From NCBI GenBank assembly GCA_038093515.1, contig JBBPSI010000033.1:62001-126000 (forward strand): DNA of 64,000 nucleotides, in the 5' to 3' direction. The notes beneath the pieces were generated by a model. It was given only the letters and a program-made list of their open reading frames with translations, did no database searches and was not told where the DNA came from. Shown piece after piece: positions 47,715-60,416 of the stretch. The DNA comes from Butyriboletus loyo. Lineage: Eukaryota > Basidiomycota > Agaricomycetes > Boletales > Boletaceae. Made by a program: the position numbers and the translations under genes. How positions within the stretch are numbered: the first letter of the stretch is position 1; each line of letters begins with the position of its first letter.

Positions 47715-49954
47715 TTACCGCGCCTCGACGTCTACATGTCGACTAATTTTCTCGACACCGGCTCCAAGGGCAGTCTTTCTCCTGATATCCTGCAGAGCAA
47801 AATGTTTATGCACGATTGTTAACATGTGCGGACAACCGACCTGAGCTTCTTCATCATCTTCATCATCCGCATCATCTTGTTCCTCTTCCTCGTTGAAACC
47901 CCGGTTCGGTTCCTCCTCCTCTTCATCTTCGCCGAATGAATCTGTGCTTGCTGTCGTTTCCTCGGTATCCACCGGACTCAGAAGCGGCACCTGCCCAGCA
48001 CCTTCATCGTCGGTGCCTTTGCCGATTTGCGACAGAGTGCGGGACAATGATGGTGTACGACCATGAGTTATTGAGTGGTTATGTTTGTGGGATAGACTTG
48101 ACACACTAGGAAATAGACGGACAGCTGTAAGGACGTGATGCTCATGCTCATCTTTCGATGTGGGGGCTGGATGAGCAGGAGAAGGGTCAGATTTTGAAGA
48201 TTGCTGGCCAGTCGCGATACACGGTAGCGCGACATGAGGGTCGCGAGACTCCAAGAAAGCCGACGATATCAATTTCAAATCGGCCACGCTGGGAGATCTA
48301 GAGGGAAGGGGGGATGTGGTCGGCGTCGTCAAACGTGTGGATGCGACAGATGTGCACGCAGTCAAAGAGGTGGTAGTGGACGCAGTAGATGCATATATGC
48401 TCGCATCCATCGAAGCACCGCTCGTTATCCCTTCTTGCTCCCTCTTTTCAAGCTCCTTGGCTTCTTGCTCTAAGCGGGCTTTTGCTTCCCTCTCTGCACG
48501 GCGCTTCTTGACCCACCCCATGCCACTGCCACCACCATCATCATCATCACCGAGCTCGCCACCAGCGACGACATTACCCATGCCACACTCGGGGACATTG
48601 TCTGACATTTTTCGACGGGCAATCGGTGAAATCGCATGTGCTCCACTATCCCTGCCGCCACTGGTGATGACAGCTCGGGTAGCTGGACGAGTTGACACGG
48701 AGGGTGAGCCAGGAGAAGAGCCCGCATGCAACGCACCACCGCGTGCACTCCCCTGTAACCCTTTCCATATGTCATTTGCAATACCAGCGGAGGCATGCAC
48801 ACTACCCATTCCGCCATAACCCCACTCTACGAACTCGGGTTCATCGCGAACATTAGCAAAGGGGTTGGCAAGGGTTTGAGCTAAAATAAATGTGTTAAAT
48901 TGTTGCGAGAGAGAGGAAGACGCATATGCTCACCAGCATATCTCTTTGAGCCGTATATTCTACCATTCAACATCTTTACGTGTTTTTTGGGGGGTGGAAG
49001 AGATGAGCTTGGTAGAGAGCTTAGGCGAACGGAGGAGTCACTGGAAAGCATTTTGACGGAGGTATGTCGGCCACCCCCGGCGCCAGGTGACAATGCCGAG
49101 GAAGATGCGCGACGCTTCTTTGGACCTGAGCCCGCGATGGCGGCAGTGTCTAGCGACTGACCAGAACCCTCTCCCCAATCACGTTTGCCGTCGGCCGGTT
49201 TCATACCTGGTCCTGAACCGGTAGAGGCGGAGCGATGGAGGGATTTAGCAGGATCCGATGGCTTGGGAGGAGGAGACGATGTGCGCGAAAGTGGAGAACT
49301 ACTCGCTGATCCTGAGCGAGAGCGGAACAACGATTTTGCGCCAAGGGTGAGGATGTCTTCTCTAGAGAAGCGGGGGAGCTTTGCTGACTTGGAAGAAGGT
49401 GAACAGGGGACGGAACTAGAGGAAGGGGCGAGAGAAGAGGTGGAGGGGTTACGTGAACCAGGAAGAGAAGCGGACTGGGAGAGAGGGGACTTGTCAAGAA
49501 AGGAAGAGTCGGCGCGTCGGAGGAAAGAAAAGGGACGAAGGAGCTTTAAGCTTGACTTTGAGGAGTTCTTGAATGGTATGTTAGGCGATGTGCGGATGGT
49601 GGGTGTCGACCGTGCGCTAGAGAGGGTAGAGTCGGGGGAGACGGAGGGGGAGAGGGCGACAAAATCATCGTGAAGGTCATTTAGAGCGGGGACTGTCTGC
49701 GGAGGTTTGGGATCTGACGGCGGATCATCGGACGAGACTCTGCGGGGATCTGGGAGAGGGGCGAAACGTATGCGACGGGTGGAGGGAGCAGAGGAGGTGT
49801 GGTGAGAGTCGAGACATGAGTCAGAAGTGGAGGAGGAAGAGGAAGAGGATAAATCTGTTTGGAGGGCGGGGAGGGGCGTGGAGAGGGGAGACGGGAAGGG
49901 TGAGGCGGATGGGGATGAGTGAGGTGGGGAGCGAAGGAGGATGGAGGCGGACAT
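47715..49954 (-). CDS. Large serine-rich, disordered protein of unknown function
   Basis: About 715 residues in three exons. ATG at 49954 gives MSASILLRSPPHSSPSASPF; an upstream TTG-started extension is not used. The first exon is Ser/Pro-rich (SSSSSSTSDSCLD; RRIRFAPLPDPRRVSSDDPP; LLRPFSFLRRADSSFLDKSP) and ends KKHVKMLNGRIYGSKRYA. Exon 2 continues AQTLANPFANVRDEPEFVEW and GYGGMGSVHAS, the most conserved-looking part. It has a basic coiled segment (VKKRRAEREAKARLEQEAKE) and a long acidic run (GEDEEEEEPNRGFNEEEEQD). Exon 3 is DIRRKTALGAGVEKISRHVD plus VEAR, TAA at 47715-47717. No known domain is visible; many Ser-Pro sites suggest phospho-regulation. Confidence 0.75.
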
Positions 49955-52900
49955 GGGGAGGAGTGCTGGAGAGGAAGAGAGGACGAATGCCTTCAAGACA
50001 AAGGACGGAGGGAAGTACCGTAGAGTCGAAAGTGGTGTACTCTCCTCTTTTTCCTTTTTCTATCCATTTGCCTCCATTAGCGTTCCCTGGGGTCCCGCCC
50101 GGGCTGTGTCCGGTCATAGATCTCAGATCGATCTTCGATCCGCCCTGTGCAACACCCCCCTCCGTGCACAACACCCCCACGATTCCCTCGGCTTTTCATT
50201 CCGATCGGAGATGGCGACGCGTGGCCCCAGGCTCGAACGATAGCGAAACGTGCCATCGAGTCGATAACGCCCGACATATTACCTTGGCAATTAGCCCATC
50301 GTGCAAATCCGCCACCCACCTAATTTTGCTGCCCTTGTACGATCCCTCTCCCTCTCTTCTCCAATAGCCATGCCGCAGACCATCACCTCGGCTGCGTCGA
50401 GGGTTGTATTTCGTTGACATAACCCTCCGTTGTTCGGCCCGTCCTCTCCGCCTTGCGTCCGTCAGTTGAGCCTGTTTCGTCACCACAACTAATCATGCCG
50501 TGACGTACACATGCGTCCTCACGCTCTATGCGGAATAAACCGGTACCTGACACACATAGCCTCTCCTCTCCTCTCAGGTTGCGAATGGCTTTGACTCTAG
50601 TTGCTCTCACGCACGACCTTGGCGGCGACGAACTGGACCCCGGTATTGAGAACCTCACATATCCACGACGACCGGTTGCCGCTAGTTTTCCAGTCCGTTA
50701 TCCGGCCGTCCACGAAACACACAAGTCATCACATCACGTTCCTAGGTTTGCCAACAATCGAACGTCTGGCTCTACATACACATACTCGGGCCATACATGC
50801 CTTTGGGAGAACGCTTCGACAACTCAGCCGACGGGTTGTACATGATGCTCATCTTCGCCACCCACGTCCCGTGCACGTGTCCATAGTAAAACCTGGCATG
50901 GATTCTGTTACATCCACAGATCCAGAAAGATGAGCCAGACGGTTTGGCGATGGGCCGAAAGGCTCAGATACACATGAGAATTGGCAACATCGGTAACTAC
51001 ATGCATCAACTCACCAAAGATAAAGTTCAGAGCTGACAAACCCATAGACACTCTGTGCTTCTGCTAGATTATGAGAATGATGACATCTCTGTCCCTCTTG
51101 TTTCAGCTATAAGTGTCTAGTGCTGTGGCTCGCCAGTCTAATTTCGTCGACCATGAGTCAGAGATGGCATCTCGTGTTACCATGGCTTATCAATCAGAAA
51201 TCCTATCAATGCATAAACCATTTGAATTGCTCGCCATCCTGCTCCCAACTTTTGGTTCACTTCCGGCGTTCTAAACCGAAGACAAAACGGGTGCAAAAAT
51301 TCTCGCTAGACAGGTGTCAGAAACCGATGGGCTTCGTCGCCCAAAAACGCGCCATGCCGCGGTAACGCCACTGACACCCTCGATCTGTCCAACCTGAAGA
51401 CTTGAGATCCGGGTGTTCACTTCTTGTAGTCCCCTTCGGATTCTCCGTCTTCGCGAATGTCCGATCGTCCATTACGGATCCTTTTGATGTTAACACGACC
51501 GAGAAGTACTCCTCGCATGCAGTTACGACCTTTGTGACGTAGGCCTCATGATAAGAAAGCTTCTCGGTAACCGATACGGAAGAGCCACCAAACACACGGA
51601 GCACCTTTACTATGAAACCGTGACAGCAAACATCACGGCATCTCCCGTATCATCGCATAGAAACGGGAAATACCAATGGTGACTTCGTTCCCAACATATA
51701 CAGCGTCGGCGGTATGAAGCCTTGGCACTGCAAAGGGCCAAGTGGCGTGCGATACCTACAACTGGCTGGTGACTTGATGATACGGTTTTTCTGATCATCT
51801 ACGCCAACACAGTAGCTCGGGCGAATGCCTCGATAACTCAAGAAAGTATTCCTTCTCAGTCACGCACTGCCGGTCGCGTCGTCGTCGCTTACCCGTCCAA
51901 ATGCAGGGGGCGCGCCGTCGACGAGGGCGTTGAGTCCACGAGCGCTGCATGTCGAAAAAAACGCGGAAAGATTCAGAGCATGTGGTGGGCACCGGGAGAA
52001 CATCATATATTGTGTAAGTAGGTAGATGCATCAAGGTAAAGACGAGTAAAGTGCTACACAAGCTGTAAAGCGGAGATAAGTGCCCGTTTGGGGGGAGATA
52101 AGTGCGTAGAGTGAGGTTATCTCGATAAATTTACGAGCTGTGCACCCCGTTTAAGGAAATCAGGAGTATTGGAATGATTCAAGTACGAATCGTGATACAC
52201 TTTCTCTTCCAACATATCATCGCAGATTCGACTGACGAGTTCATCCTGAGCGCACGTAGAAGCGTTTGGACCGTTGAAGAGTATCCTGAAGATGCTATAA
52301 TCATTAATGCGGTCACGGTGCCATCGTCCCGAATAACAGATGCACAGTCACAGTCACTGTAAATTCGGGACTGCGGTCTCTGGGAGTCAACTAGTCACCG
52401 TCGATATGCGGGTAGTGCCGCATCGCTAAGATTGGACCTTTATCTGGAAAAGGCTGTGTGATCATACGATGTGCTACTCTTGGAGCATGTGTCGCCACCC
52501 GCGAAAAGGGGTACAGATGTTCGACCTTTTACACGCATAGTATATATAGTTGTCAGCTTTCGGATATGAACACAGTCATAAGTACTTAGTAGAGTCATAC
52601 GTACACTCCTCTGTGATTGGTAGGTAATACTCGTACAACGCAGTGGTAATTTAGGCGTTTCTTATGTAATATTTACCTGCGAGTAATATGCCGTTCGCAA
52701 CCCTACAGATGGGGATATTTTAAATTATCTGCCGCCGTCCAGTTTCTAAAAAATCACTCAGTCGGGTGGGGGTGTGGCACCACCTTTCACGAATTCGGGG
52801 TCTTATGTGAAAGTACTGGTCTGGTGCTGTGTGGGTGATCAACTACTTACTATGGACATGGCGTGTCTGATCACTGGCATGAGAAACCAGGGTGACCAAA

Positions 52901-54346
52901 GATGCGACTGGGGGGAAGCGCCAAAGATCAACGAGATGCCAGTACTTGTCGTAATATAATGGCGCCACTCACTGGGTCACTGGCAGTAAACGATCAAGTT
53001 GGACCTACAAACGACCCCTCCATGTCATTAATCGTCGCGCCAGCCATGATCCACTCCAATGAAACCTCGTTCAGATCGCAGTGCCATGGGAGCCTCGAGG
53101 ACAAGGTGAGTTGTGGTTCCCAACGACCCATTCATACTATTACAGGCACACTCTGCGGGTGATTTTCGTCGGAAATCATGATTATTGCGAGCCCATCATG
53201 CACCATCCACACTTCAGCGTGCGACTGTCGGATCCAATTGGCATGGGATGGGGATGGACTAAGCGTCAGGAAGTCACGCGTACGGTGCAGGATGCGAATG
53301 TATCATCGTGTCATGCATCGATGACCCCAAGTCACTATGAATTGCATGGCCTTCTCAGGCTATCCAGCTTGAAATAGTTTGCTTCAGCACAGTCGTTAAA
53401 CCGACAACGTTCGATGCCAAAGCTAATTTCGTTACCGTAATCATCGTCGACAGGTCGATACCAGAGCTCAGAAATCCACCCAATGGTTCCCGGCGAAAAT
53501 GGCGCCTTCACCTCTAAACTGAAAACCTCTTGGCTGTCTGCTTGTGCAAGCTGGCGGACACTCACCTGATGGCCTGACAGTCACTTATAGCGGAAATGTC
53601 GCCTCCGCCAAGGAGGAAAGCCCACCCGTTCAGGCACAGTGATGGTACTACATTGCCGTCCACCACGCTTGGGGTGAGTGACGTGATCTGGGGAGGATGT
53701 TGCATCATGCTGGGGCGAGGTTCCACTTGTTTGTGCCACAGCCGTTATTAAATAAGTGATCAAGCGATATTTGCGTGTGATCCCAAAGTGCAAAGCAAAG
53801 CTAGTGCATCCGAGAATATGGAGCAAAAATGAATTATCGAGGTATGGATCGGACAGTCATTGAGCGATACTAAAATCGATCATGGAATGATTGACGAGTG
53901 ACAATTTCATTACGCTGGTGCGTCTTTGGTTGCATTTGACCCTTTTCCAACGGGCCCGAGTCGACTTTGAAGGTTCGCCAGCGGATAAGGTATATCAACA
54001 CGGGTGTGGCTCAACGACAGTGGATACTCCAACCGTTTATGTTCGAAGTGCATGTCTTCGACATCCGAGGTTGGATTGCATACAGCTTGGCTGGGATTGC
54101 AGTTGCTTCGACATCCCCGACTCCCACGATAGTGGAGGAGGGTTTTGTCGGATGAGAATGGGTGGCTACCTGCAAACGAACCTGCACTGTGGGAAGGGAA
54201 AGTATTATGTAATAACTATACAGATGATGGCTCGTCGGGTACTCTACGTCGGGTGAACTTGTAAGTCATCTTATTAATCGCGTTCGGTACCTTGACAGCG
54301 TCAGGATAGAAATGGTTCAGGCAAGGCGAGAGCCACTTCTCAGGTC
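49955..54346. other. Gene-poor 4.4 kb region, no supported gene
   Basis: Frames on both strands are short and mostly below 120 codons. The first few hundred bases should be the promoter and 5' UTR of the serine-rich gene. From about 51100 to 53800 the DNA has frequent stops in all frames and no repeats or motifs that I recognise. It may be degenerate mobile DNA, but I see no direct evidence of that. Confidence 0.45.
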
Positions 54347-54937
54347 AAAGTCCAGACCTCTGGGGGTGGTAAAAAGTGTCACGCAAATGTTCTGTCCTCC
54401 GTGGATAGGTTCACGCGCTAAGATCAGCTGAATGCAGGGGTCCGTGTGTCGAAATTCTGTGATCTGCCGGGCCCCGACGGCCGTTATACTGGGTTGATCA
54501 ACGCACATGGCGACCTAGCCGATGCTAATGTTGTTTCTCCCGATATCCGTGATGGGCAGGGTGTCCTTATCACCCCCGGCGAGTACAACGAGAAGATCAA
54601 ACAGGATGAATACGTCGAAGTCGAGGTGTGTCTCGAACTGTATGTATATTCTTACCCACTCTTGTTTGTCTCGGTCGATGCTAATTCAAAATGTGCGCGC
54701 AGGTGGAACATTCAGCTAAACCCCCGATCGAACAGTCAGAATCAAGTTTAAAATGGATCTCGCATTTACCAGGTCATTGTGAAGTCCGTGAAACTTCTGC
54801 CATTCCATTCGTACACGCAAGTTGGCTTGCTGAAGGCTCAGACCCAGTTGACTCCGGCCAACAAAAAGGGTAAAAGGAAGGCTGGTAACGATGATGGGTT
54901 GATCGGTCAATCGCCCTCCAAAAAGGCTTCGGCCTGA
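54347..54937 (+). pseudogene. Decayed fungal gene fragment with two in-frame stops
   Basis: One frame reads KVQTSGGGKKCHANVLSSVD, RFTR, a TAA stop, then DQLNAGVRVSKFCDLPGPDG and LADANVVSPDIRDGQGVLIT. A good intron (54640-54702, GTATGT...CGCAG, branch site CTAAT) joins VEVEVCLEL to WNIQLNPRSNSQNQV. A second in-frame TAA then precedes NGSRIYQVIVKSVKLLPFHS and a basic tail ending GQSPSKKASA, TGA at 54935-54937. The continuous protein-like reading on both sides of each stop and the preserved intron point to a recent loss of function. No start codon is evident. The family is unknown to me beyond a resemblance to uncharacterised basidiomycete proteins. An alternative is a very short extra intron around the second stop, which would be unusually small (27 bases). 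Confidence 0.6.
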
Positions 54938-55572
54938 GCTAGTCTTTGATATGGACCTGGGCGAAATTTAGAGTGGTAAAATTGCTCAGTTGTCGTCATT
55001 TTCTTGATGTGTCTATTGGTGTATGTGATCTGTTTGCGAGAATTTAGAGAATGCGTCACTCGGATATCATACGTCACTCTACTTGACAATTGGATTCAAT
55101 AAAACATGGACCCGTAGGAAAATGATCCAAGCAAGGTGACTAACAACGAGGGAAAGTACCATCGACTGCACCCTACTTTAAAGTTTTTTTGGTTTCATGC
55201 TCAGAGGCTACCCTGCCGTGCACGTGATACACAGTCACATGACGGGCTGACTCTAGTAATTATCTCCTTGCCAGAGAGTACATAGAGGCTGACAGAAGCT
55301 GCCAGTGGGTGGAAGATATAAAAAGCAACGCTCCACGCCGGGAATGATCTGGGTACACCCTCCCTCTCATTTCTCTTCACGAGGCCTGGTTGTCCGATTT
55401 TCTGCCACAGCGTACACAGCGAAAATTGCAGCTTCCCCATTAGTGCCTGCTCAGCGTGCATCCTCGCGGCTTCACCAGGTAGCGTGTCTACCTCATCCAT
55501 CACCTGATACCATCCCATTCAAATCTTTGTGCATCGTAGTTGTCAAGATATTTCACCACCTCATCAAACAAG
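54938..55572. other. Intergenic: upstream of glutathione reductase
   Basis: 635 bases with no credible coding frame. The last few hundred bases should hold the glutathione reductase promoter and leader. Confidence 0.5.
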
Positions 55573-57349
55573 ATGGCACCGATAGATCGTCCTCAGCATG
55601 GACGCTATGATTATATTTGCATCGGAGGTGGTAGTGGGGGTGTCGCTTCTTCTGTCAGTTATCTTAGGGATTCTCTGTCCTCATACTTGATTCCCCCGTA
55701 GCGTCGCGGGGCCTCGTACGGCAAGAAAGTCGCCCTCATCGAGACCTCCCCCCACTTGGGTGGTACTTGTGTGAACGTTGGTAAGTTATTCCCCCTGCTT
55801 GCACGTACTGTCGAGCTCACGGTTTCCGATAACCAAGGATGTGTTCCAAAGAAGGTGCGAACACTATTTATGCTGTCATATTGTATGGTCAACCACTTTC
55901 CTAGATCATGTGGCATGCCGCCGACCTGGCAGACAGGTTGCGCCATGCATCCGAAGGATATCATTTTGAGGGGGTTTCAGAGCCCAAATTTAACTGGACG
56001 GCCTTTAAGCCCCAGCGCGATGCATACATCCGCAGGTTAAACAACATCTACGAGAACAACCTCGAGAAGGAAAAGGTGGAGTATCATGCTGGGCTCGCGC
56101 GCCTGACATCCCCCAGTTCCGTTGAGGTCACTCGTCCGGACGGTCAGAAGTACACGCTACACGCAGACCACATAACCATTGCTACCGGGGGGCGTCCGAC
56201 GATCCCTTCAGACGATGTCATTCCTGGAGCGAGTCTTGGTATCGATTCTGATGGATTCTTTGATCTGGAAGAACAACCCAAGCGTGTTGCAATCGTCGGT
56301 GCTGGCTACATCGCTGTAGAATTCGCTGGTGTTTTCAACTCTCTCGGTACTGAGACTCATCTTTTCATCCGGCATGACAAGGTCTTGCGTACATTCGACC
56401 CCTTGCTGCAAGACACACTAACGCCATGGATGGAGCACACTGGAGTCAAGATCCACAAGAACTCTAAAATCCAGCGTATAGAAGGAGGGAAAGGAAAGAC
56501 CCTTATGATCCACGATAACAATGGACAGGCCACTGAAGTTGACTGCTTGGTCTGGGCGATTGGCCGACATGCCAACACGGAGGGCCTTGGAGCTGAAGAA
56601 CTCGGAATTAAGCTTGACAAGAAGGGCGATGTCATCGTGGACGAATTCCAGAACTCCACCGTCCCGGGCGTCTATGCAATCGGTGACGTGCAAGGCAAAG
56701 CCTTGCTCACCCCTGTTGCGATTGCAGCCGGCAGGCGGCTGTCCAATAGACTCTTCGGCCCCGAAAGGTTTAAGAACGACAAGCTCTCATATGAGAACAT
56801 CCCTACTGTCGTCTTTTCGTGAGTCGGATTTTACGGGGTTTTGGTATGATACTAAACTGGCACAGGCATCCCACTATTGGTACCGTGGGTCTTACGGAAC
56901 CCGAAGCCTACGAGAAGTATGGCAAAGGTGTAAAGATTTGTACGTCGAGCGAAATCCCTCGCGGATCACGAATTCTGATCTCGTTTCAATCACAGACAAG
57001 TCATCGTTCCGCGCGCTCTATTTCTCACAGGTTGCGGAAAACCACAAGGAGCCGACAGTTTACAAGCTCATTGTCGTTGGCGAAGAGGAACGCATTGTTG
57101 GAGTTCATATCATCGGATTGGGAAGCGACGAAGCCTTGCAAGGTTTTGCAGTAGCTATCAAAATGGGCGGTACGTCTCGAAATCCCGAACATTGCCCACG
57201 CTTACATGCTGGAAATAGCACGCAAGCAAGACTTGGATGACACGGTCGCGATTCATCCTACGTCGGCTGAAGGTTTGTCGAAGTATCTTGGTTGTAATCA
57301 CTAGTGACTGACCGATTTTTTTCGAAAAGAATTGGTCACGCTCCGTTGA
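55573..57349 (+). CDS. GLR1: Glutathione reductase
   Basis: NADPH-dependent flavoenzyme that reduces glutathione disulfide, in cytosol and often mitochondria. ATG at 55573 gives MAPIDRPQHGRYDYICIGGG with the FAD dinucleotide turn. Splicing gives SGGVASSRRGASYGKKVALI and the redox disulfide TCVNVGCVPKK (an intron interrupts it after CVNVG). The NADPH site is VAIVGAGYIAVEFAG with the Arg-containing FIRHDKVLRTFD. The FAD-binding VYAIGDVQGKALLTPVAIAA, dimer-domain FRALYFSQVAENHKEPTVYK and catalytic His in AIHPTSAEE follow. The last intron lies inside that end, giving SAEELVTLR and TGA at 57347-57349. No organelle presequence is evident. Confidence 0.94.
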
Positions 57350-58251
57350 ATCACCTAGTTTACGGACACTACTTTCAGTACTGCATTTGGAATTTTCACA
57401 GCAAAGTACATTACTGTGTTTCATCAACGTCAATCACAGGCAAATTTCAAGTTCGGAGTCCAGGGTGACCCGATGTGAATTGCTTTGGAACTTTCTACGT
57501 TCTCACCACACGTCAATAAAATTGGGTAGTAGCGAAAACGTGACCCAGGTTGGAGTCTAAAGATAAGAGCCAGGAAGGGTAGCTATCTTCGTTGAAGTGT
57601 TAGCACGCAAACACTGATTCTCTGCACACCTGGAGCCGATGATAAAGCTACCATTCACCGCTAGGGATAAAGCAAGACTAGATCCAAACTAATTTTGTCA
57701 AGCCAATAAACATGTGTTGCGTGTTCGGCTCGGCTCTCGAGTTCGAGTTCACTCGATAATGGGGTTAAAATGACTTCCCGCGGCTTCCCACAGGAAGGAC
57801 GCTGTCGTTTGCATGTACGTCCACACCTCAACTGGGCATTGCAACATACTAATAGATTCAAGAGATGTTGGAGTCGACCATATCTCTGACTTGGTATGTT
57901 CAACTTCAAAGAGCCTATCTGCGTAGTATCTTTGCATGCGGTCGCATCTCCTTCAAGGAACCATACATCCGTCCTCAATTACTAGCACGGAAAATTTCTC
58001 AGCGGTGGTGTTTCATCAGGTTTATGGGCGCACATACTACTCGATACGTAACATAATCAGAACGTCAGAGCATGCGAAGATGTATGTAAGTTCCTCGAAT
58101 GAAGATTCCTGATGGTTACTCTGTTCTCGAAATCCATTTTCCAGGTGACTTATCTGGCATATCAGGCTCTCGGTCCCTTCCATTCCTTTGTTGATCCCAA
58201 GCGCTCTGATTTAGAGGCATTGGGTAGGGCTGCGCTGCCCCCTTTTTTAAT
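57350..58251. other. Intergenic: glutathione reductase to membrane-protein gene
   Basis: 902 bases without a convincing ORF. A C/T-rich and poly-T stretch (about 58238-58248) directly precedes the next ATG and is probably leader sequence. Confidence 0.5.
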
Positions 58252-60210
58252 ATGTTTAAATTTCATCGTTTGTTTTTTGTCACCTTTTTATACCCAGTGC
58301 TCATCCATGCGGATTATACTATCGACGATAGCAACTATTCGACACTCACGTTCTCTGAAAACCCAGTTGGACCGGTATGGGGCCCGTTTGGTTCTGATAC
58401 TGGAGAAGTACTTCAAATTCGATTGCCCAACGGGACAATGCAGACTGTTGACGCAACCCAGTGTTACGATGGCACGTAGTGAGTACTTCAGTGCACTATT
58501 TTCCGATTGCCATGCTCACGGCGCGATGAATGGCACCTGTAGCACTTGTAAGTCAACGATAAGAAGAGAGCGTCGTATGCCTGGAATTAACTCGACCCTT
58601 TAGACGCAGCATGCTCTACAGCAAACAGTTGTGCGGTGCAGTTCTCATTCACAGGTAAGTTACTTAGATTTTTCTTGCCAGGACAAGGGGGACAGATTCC
58701 ATTCTATTTCTGACACTAGGCTCCGGAACAACCATATATGTTCTACAAGCTGGACCGCAAGGCATGTCGGCCTCTCTTTCCATAGACTCGGGAACGGCAA
58801 CGACGGCAACTCTCGGCGCACCCCCAGCACCGCAATACTATATCCCTCGTGTCATCCTCTTCAATGTACAGGACATACCATCTGGAACACACACAGCTGT
58901 GATGACAGTATTAGATTGGAATGGCGGCTCTAGTGGCATGATGCTGGACTATATCTACGTTAATCAGGCAGTGGTCACAAGTCCGACAACCAGTTCGAAT
59001 CCGGCTTCGATCCTGAGCCCGAGTTCAAGTAGCCCCACGCAGGCTTCTTCATCTTCAACGCCATTGCCACCTTCAGCCGTCTCGCAGATCATTTCTCAAC
59101 AAACGAGTTCAACAGGAACTCAGACAGGCCCTGTGGCTTCCCCTGCATCTGTAGACTCTGTCATATCGGTATTTTCTTCCCAGTTAGAGGGAGCGACAGT
59201 GCTTCCATCAAGTACGTCGTCTGGAGACGGTGCCGGTTCATCCAACTCCTTGTCTCAGACTTCAAAAAAGTGAGGTTTACCTACACAAGTATAGTCAATT
59301 GAAGTCTAATGATGCCTTGCCCAGAACTAACGTCGCTATTGTCGCAGGCGGTGCCGCCGGGGGTGCTGTTGGCCTGCTCGTAATACTTTTCCTGGCATTC
59401 TGCTGTTTCCGCCTCCGTCGTCGCCAACACCTGCAGGCACTAAATGAGAGACCCAGTCCGCTCCTCTTACCAGAACCTGAAGTCAGGTACACCGATATCG
59501 AACCCGTCATCGTAGACCCATTTGCTGTTCTGTCCCCGAATCGACTCTCCGGAACAGCCCATCCTTTACAAACATGGGCTAACTCAGAAGCAGGCTCCAC
59601 GCGCAATTTCGCTACTTGGTATCCAAGGAGCTCAAGTCCCATAATGAACTTTTCTCAAGGGCGCGTTGCACCGAGCAGCAATATCAGCGGCACCTCGTCC
59701 GCGCGAGGGTCGATCAGCGCTGCAGGCGTACCAGTAACGCCCATCGACCGAAATACGCCAACGCCAATTCAACTACACTCACCAGTACGTCCAGCGCCAG
59801 TCAGCTACCCCAGCGATAAATCACGGCGTCGTTCGGGTACTCCGACGCGGGGCCTGCAGCAAACCCGGAGGGGGAGCCTGGACGTTGCTGGTACACGTCC
59901 AAACGTTGTTCTGACGGACGAACAAGCGGATTTTGTGAATGGCCTGTTCAACAACAACGTCCCCGCGCCAGTCGTTGCATGCGTTCTTCAACGTATGCTG
60001 GCGAATCCACGGGGAGCGAGTAGCGTCAGTGTTAATGACGCAGACTGGCGCGGGCATGTCGATCCAGGCAGCTTATTTCCGTCATCGCAGACGCAGCCGC
60101 AGCGCCTGGCCGGGTGTGTGTCTTGGCTGCCGACGGTGAGCGATCATGGGGATGGGGAGACGACGGCATGTACGGCGCCACCCAGTTATGATCATGTACA
60201 GGCGCAGTGA
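58252..60210 (+). CDS. Receptor-like single-span membrane protein A (5-nt microexon)
   Basis: 572 residues from five exons: 58252-58478, 58543-58547, 58604-58654, 58720-59269, 59325-60210. Signal peptide MFKFHRLFFVTFLYPVLIHA, then a compact ectodomain (CYDGTYTYAACSTANSC; QFSFTGSGTTIYVLQAGPQG; MTVLDWNGGSSGMMLDYIYV), likely a beta-sandwich. A long Ser/Thr-rich stalk (probably O-glycosylated) leads to the span GGAAGGAVGLLVILFLAFCC and a stop-transfer RLRRRQH. The cytosolic part has Pro/Ser-rich stretches, a helical-looking block (LTDEQADFVNGLFNNNVPAP, VVACVLQRML) and ends in PPSYDHVQAQ, a PPxY WW-domain ligand. The layout resembles fungal wall-stress sensors but the ectodomain is different. Paralogue of the gene at 62230-63716. 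Confidence 0.82.
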
Positions 60211-60416
60211 TAGAGTGGATAAGTTGTAACGTTTTAATGTTGTCCTTTGTGTTTTGCTATACGTACGCGATATCGATCAGGACAGGACTACCAATATCAG
60301 GGCTGCGGTCGGCGATTGCCGGGATCGCTTCGGCTCAGATGCGACGTATACGTTCGGCATCCGACCGCCGCGAGTGTAATAAAACGACGCCGACCAACTC
60401 CAACTGAGCAGACAAC

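Noticed and set aside
49954..49996. TTG-started N-terminal extension of the serine-rich protein
   Set aside because: No ATG in the extension; first ATG is at 49954.
54755..54790. A 27-base mini-intron removing the second stop of the decayed gene
   Set aside because: Shorter than any other intron in the window, and the first stop would remain unexplained.
43446..55572. Transposon or retroelement in the gene-poor stretch
   Set aside because: No reverse transcriptase, integrase or transposase motif, and no terminal repeats seen by eye; a repeat search would be needed to revive this.
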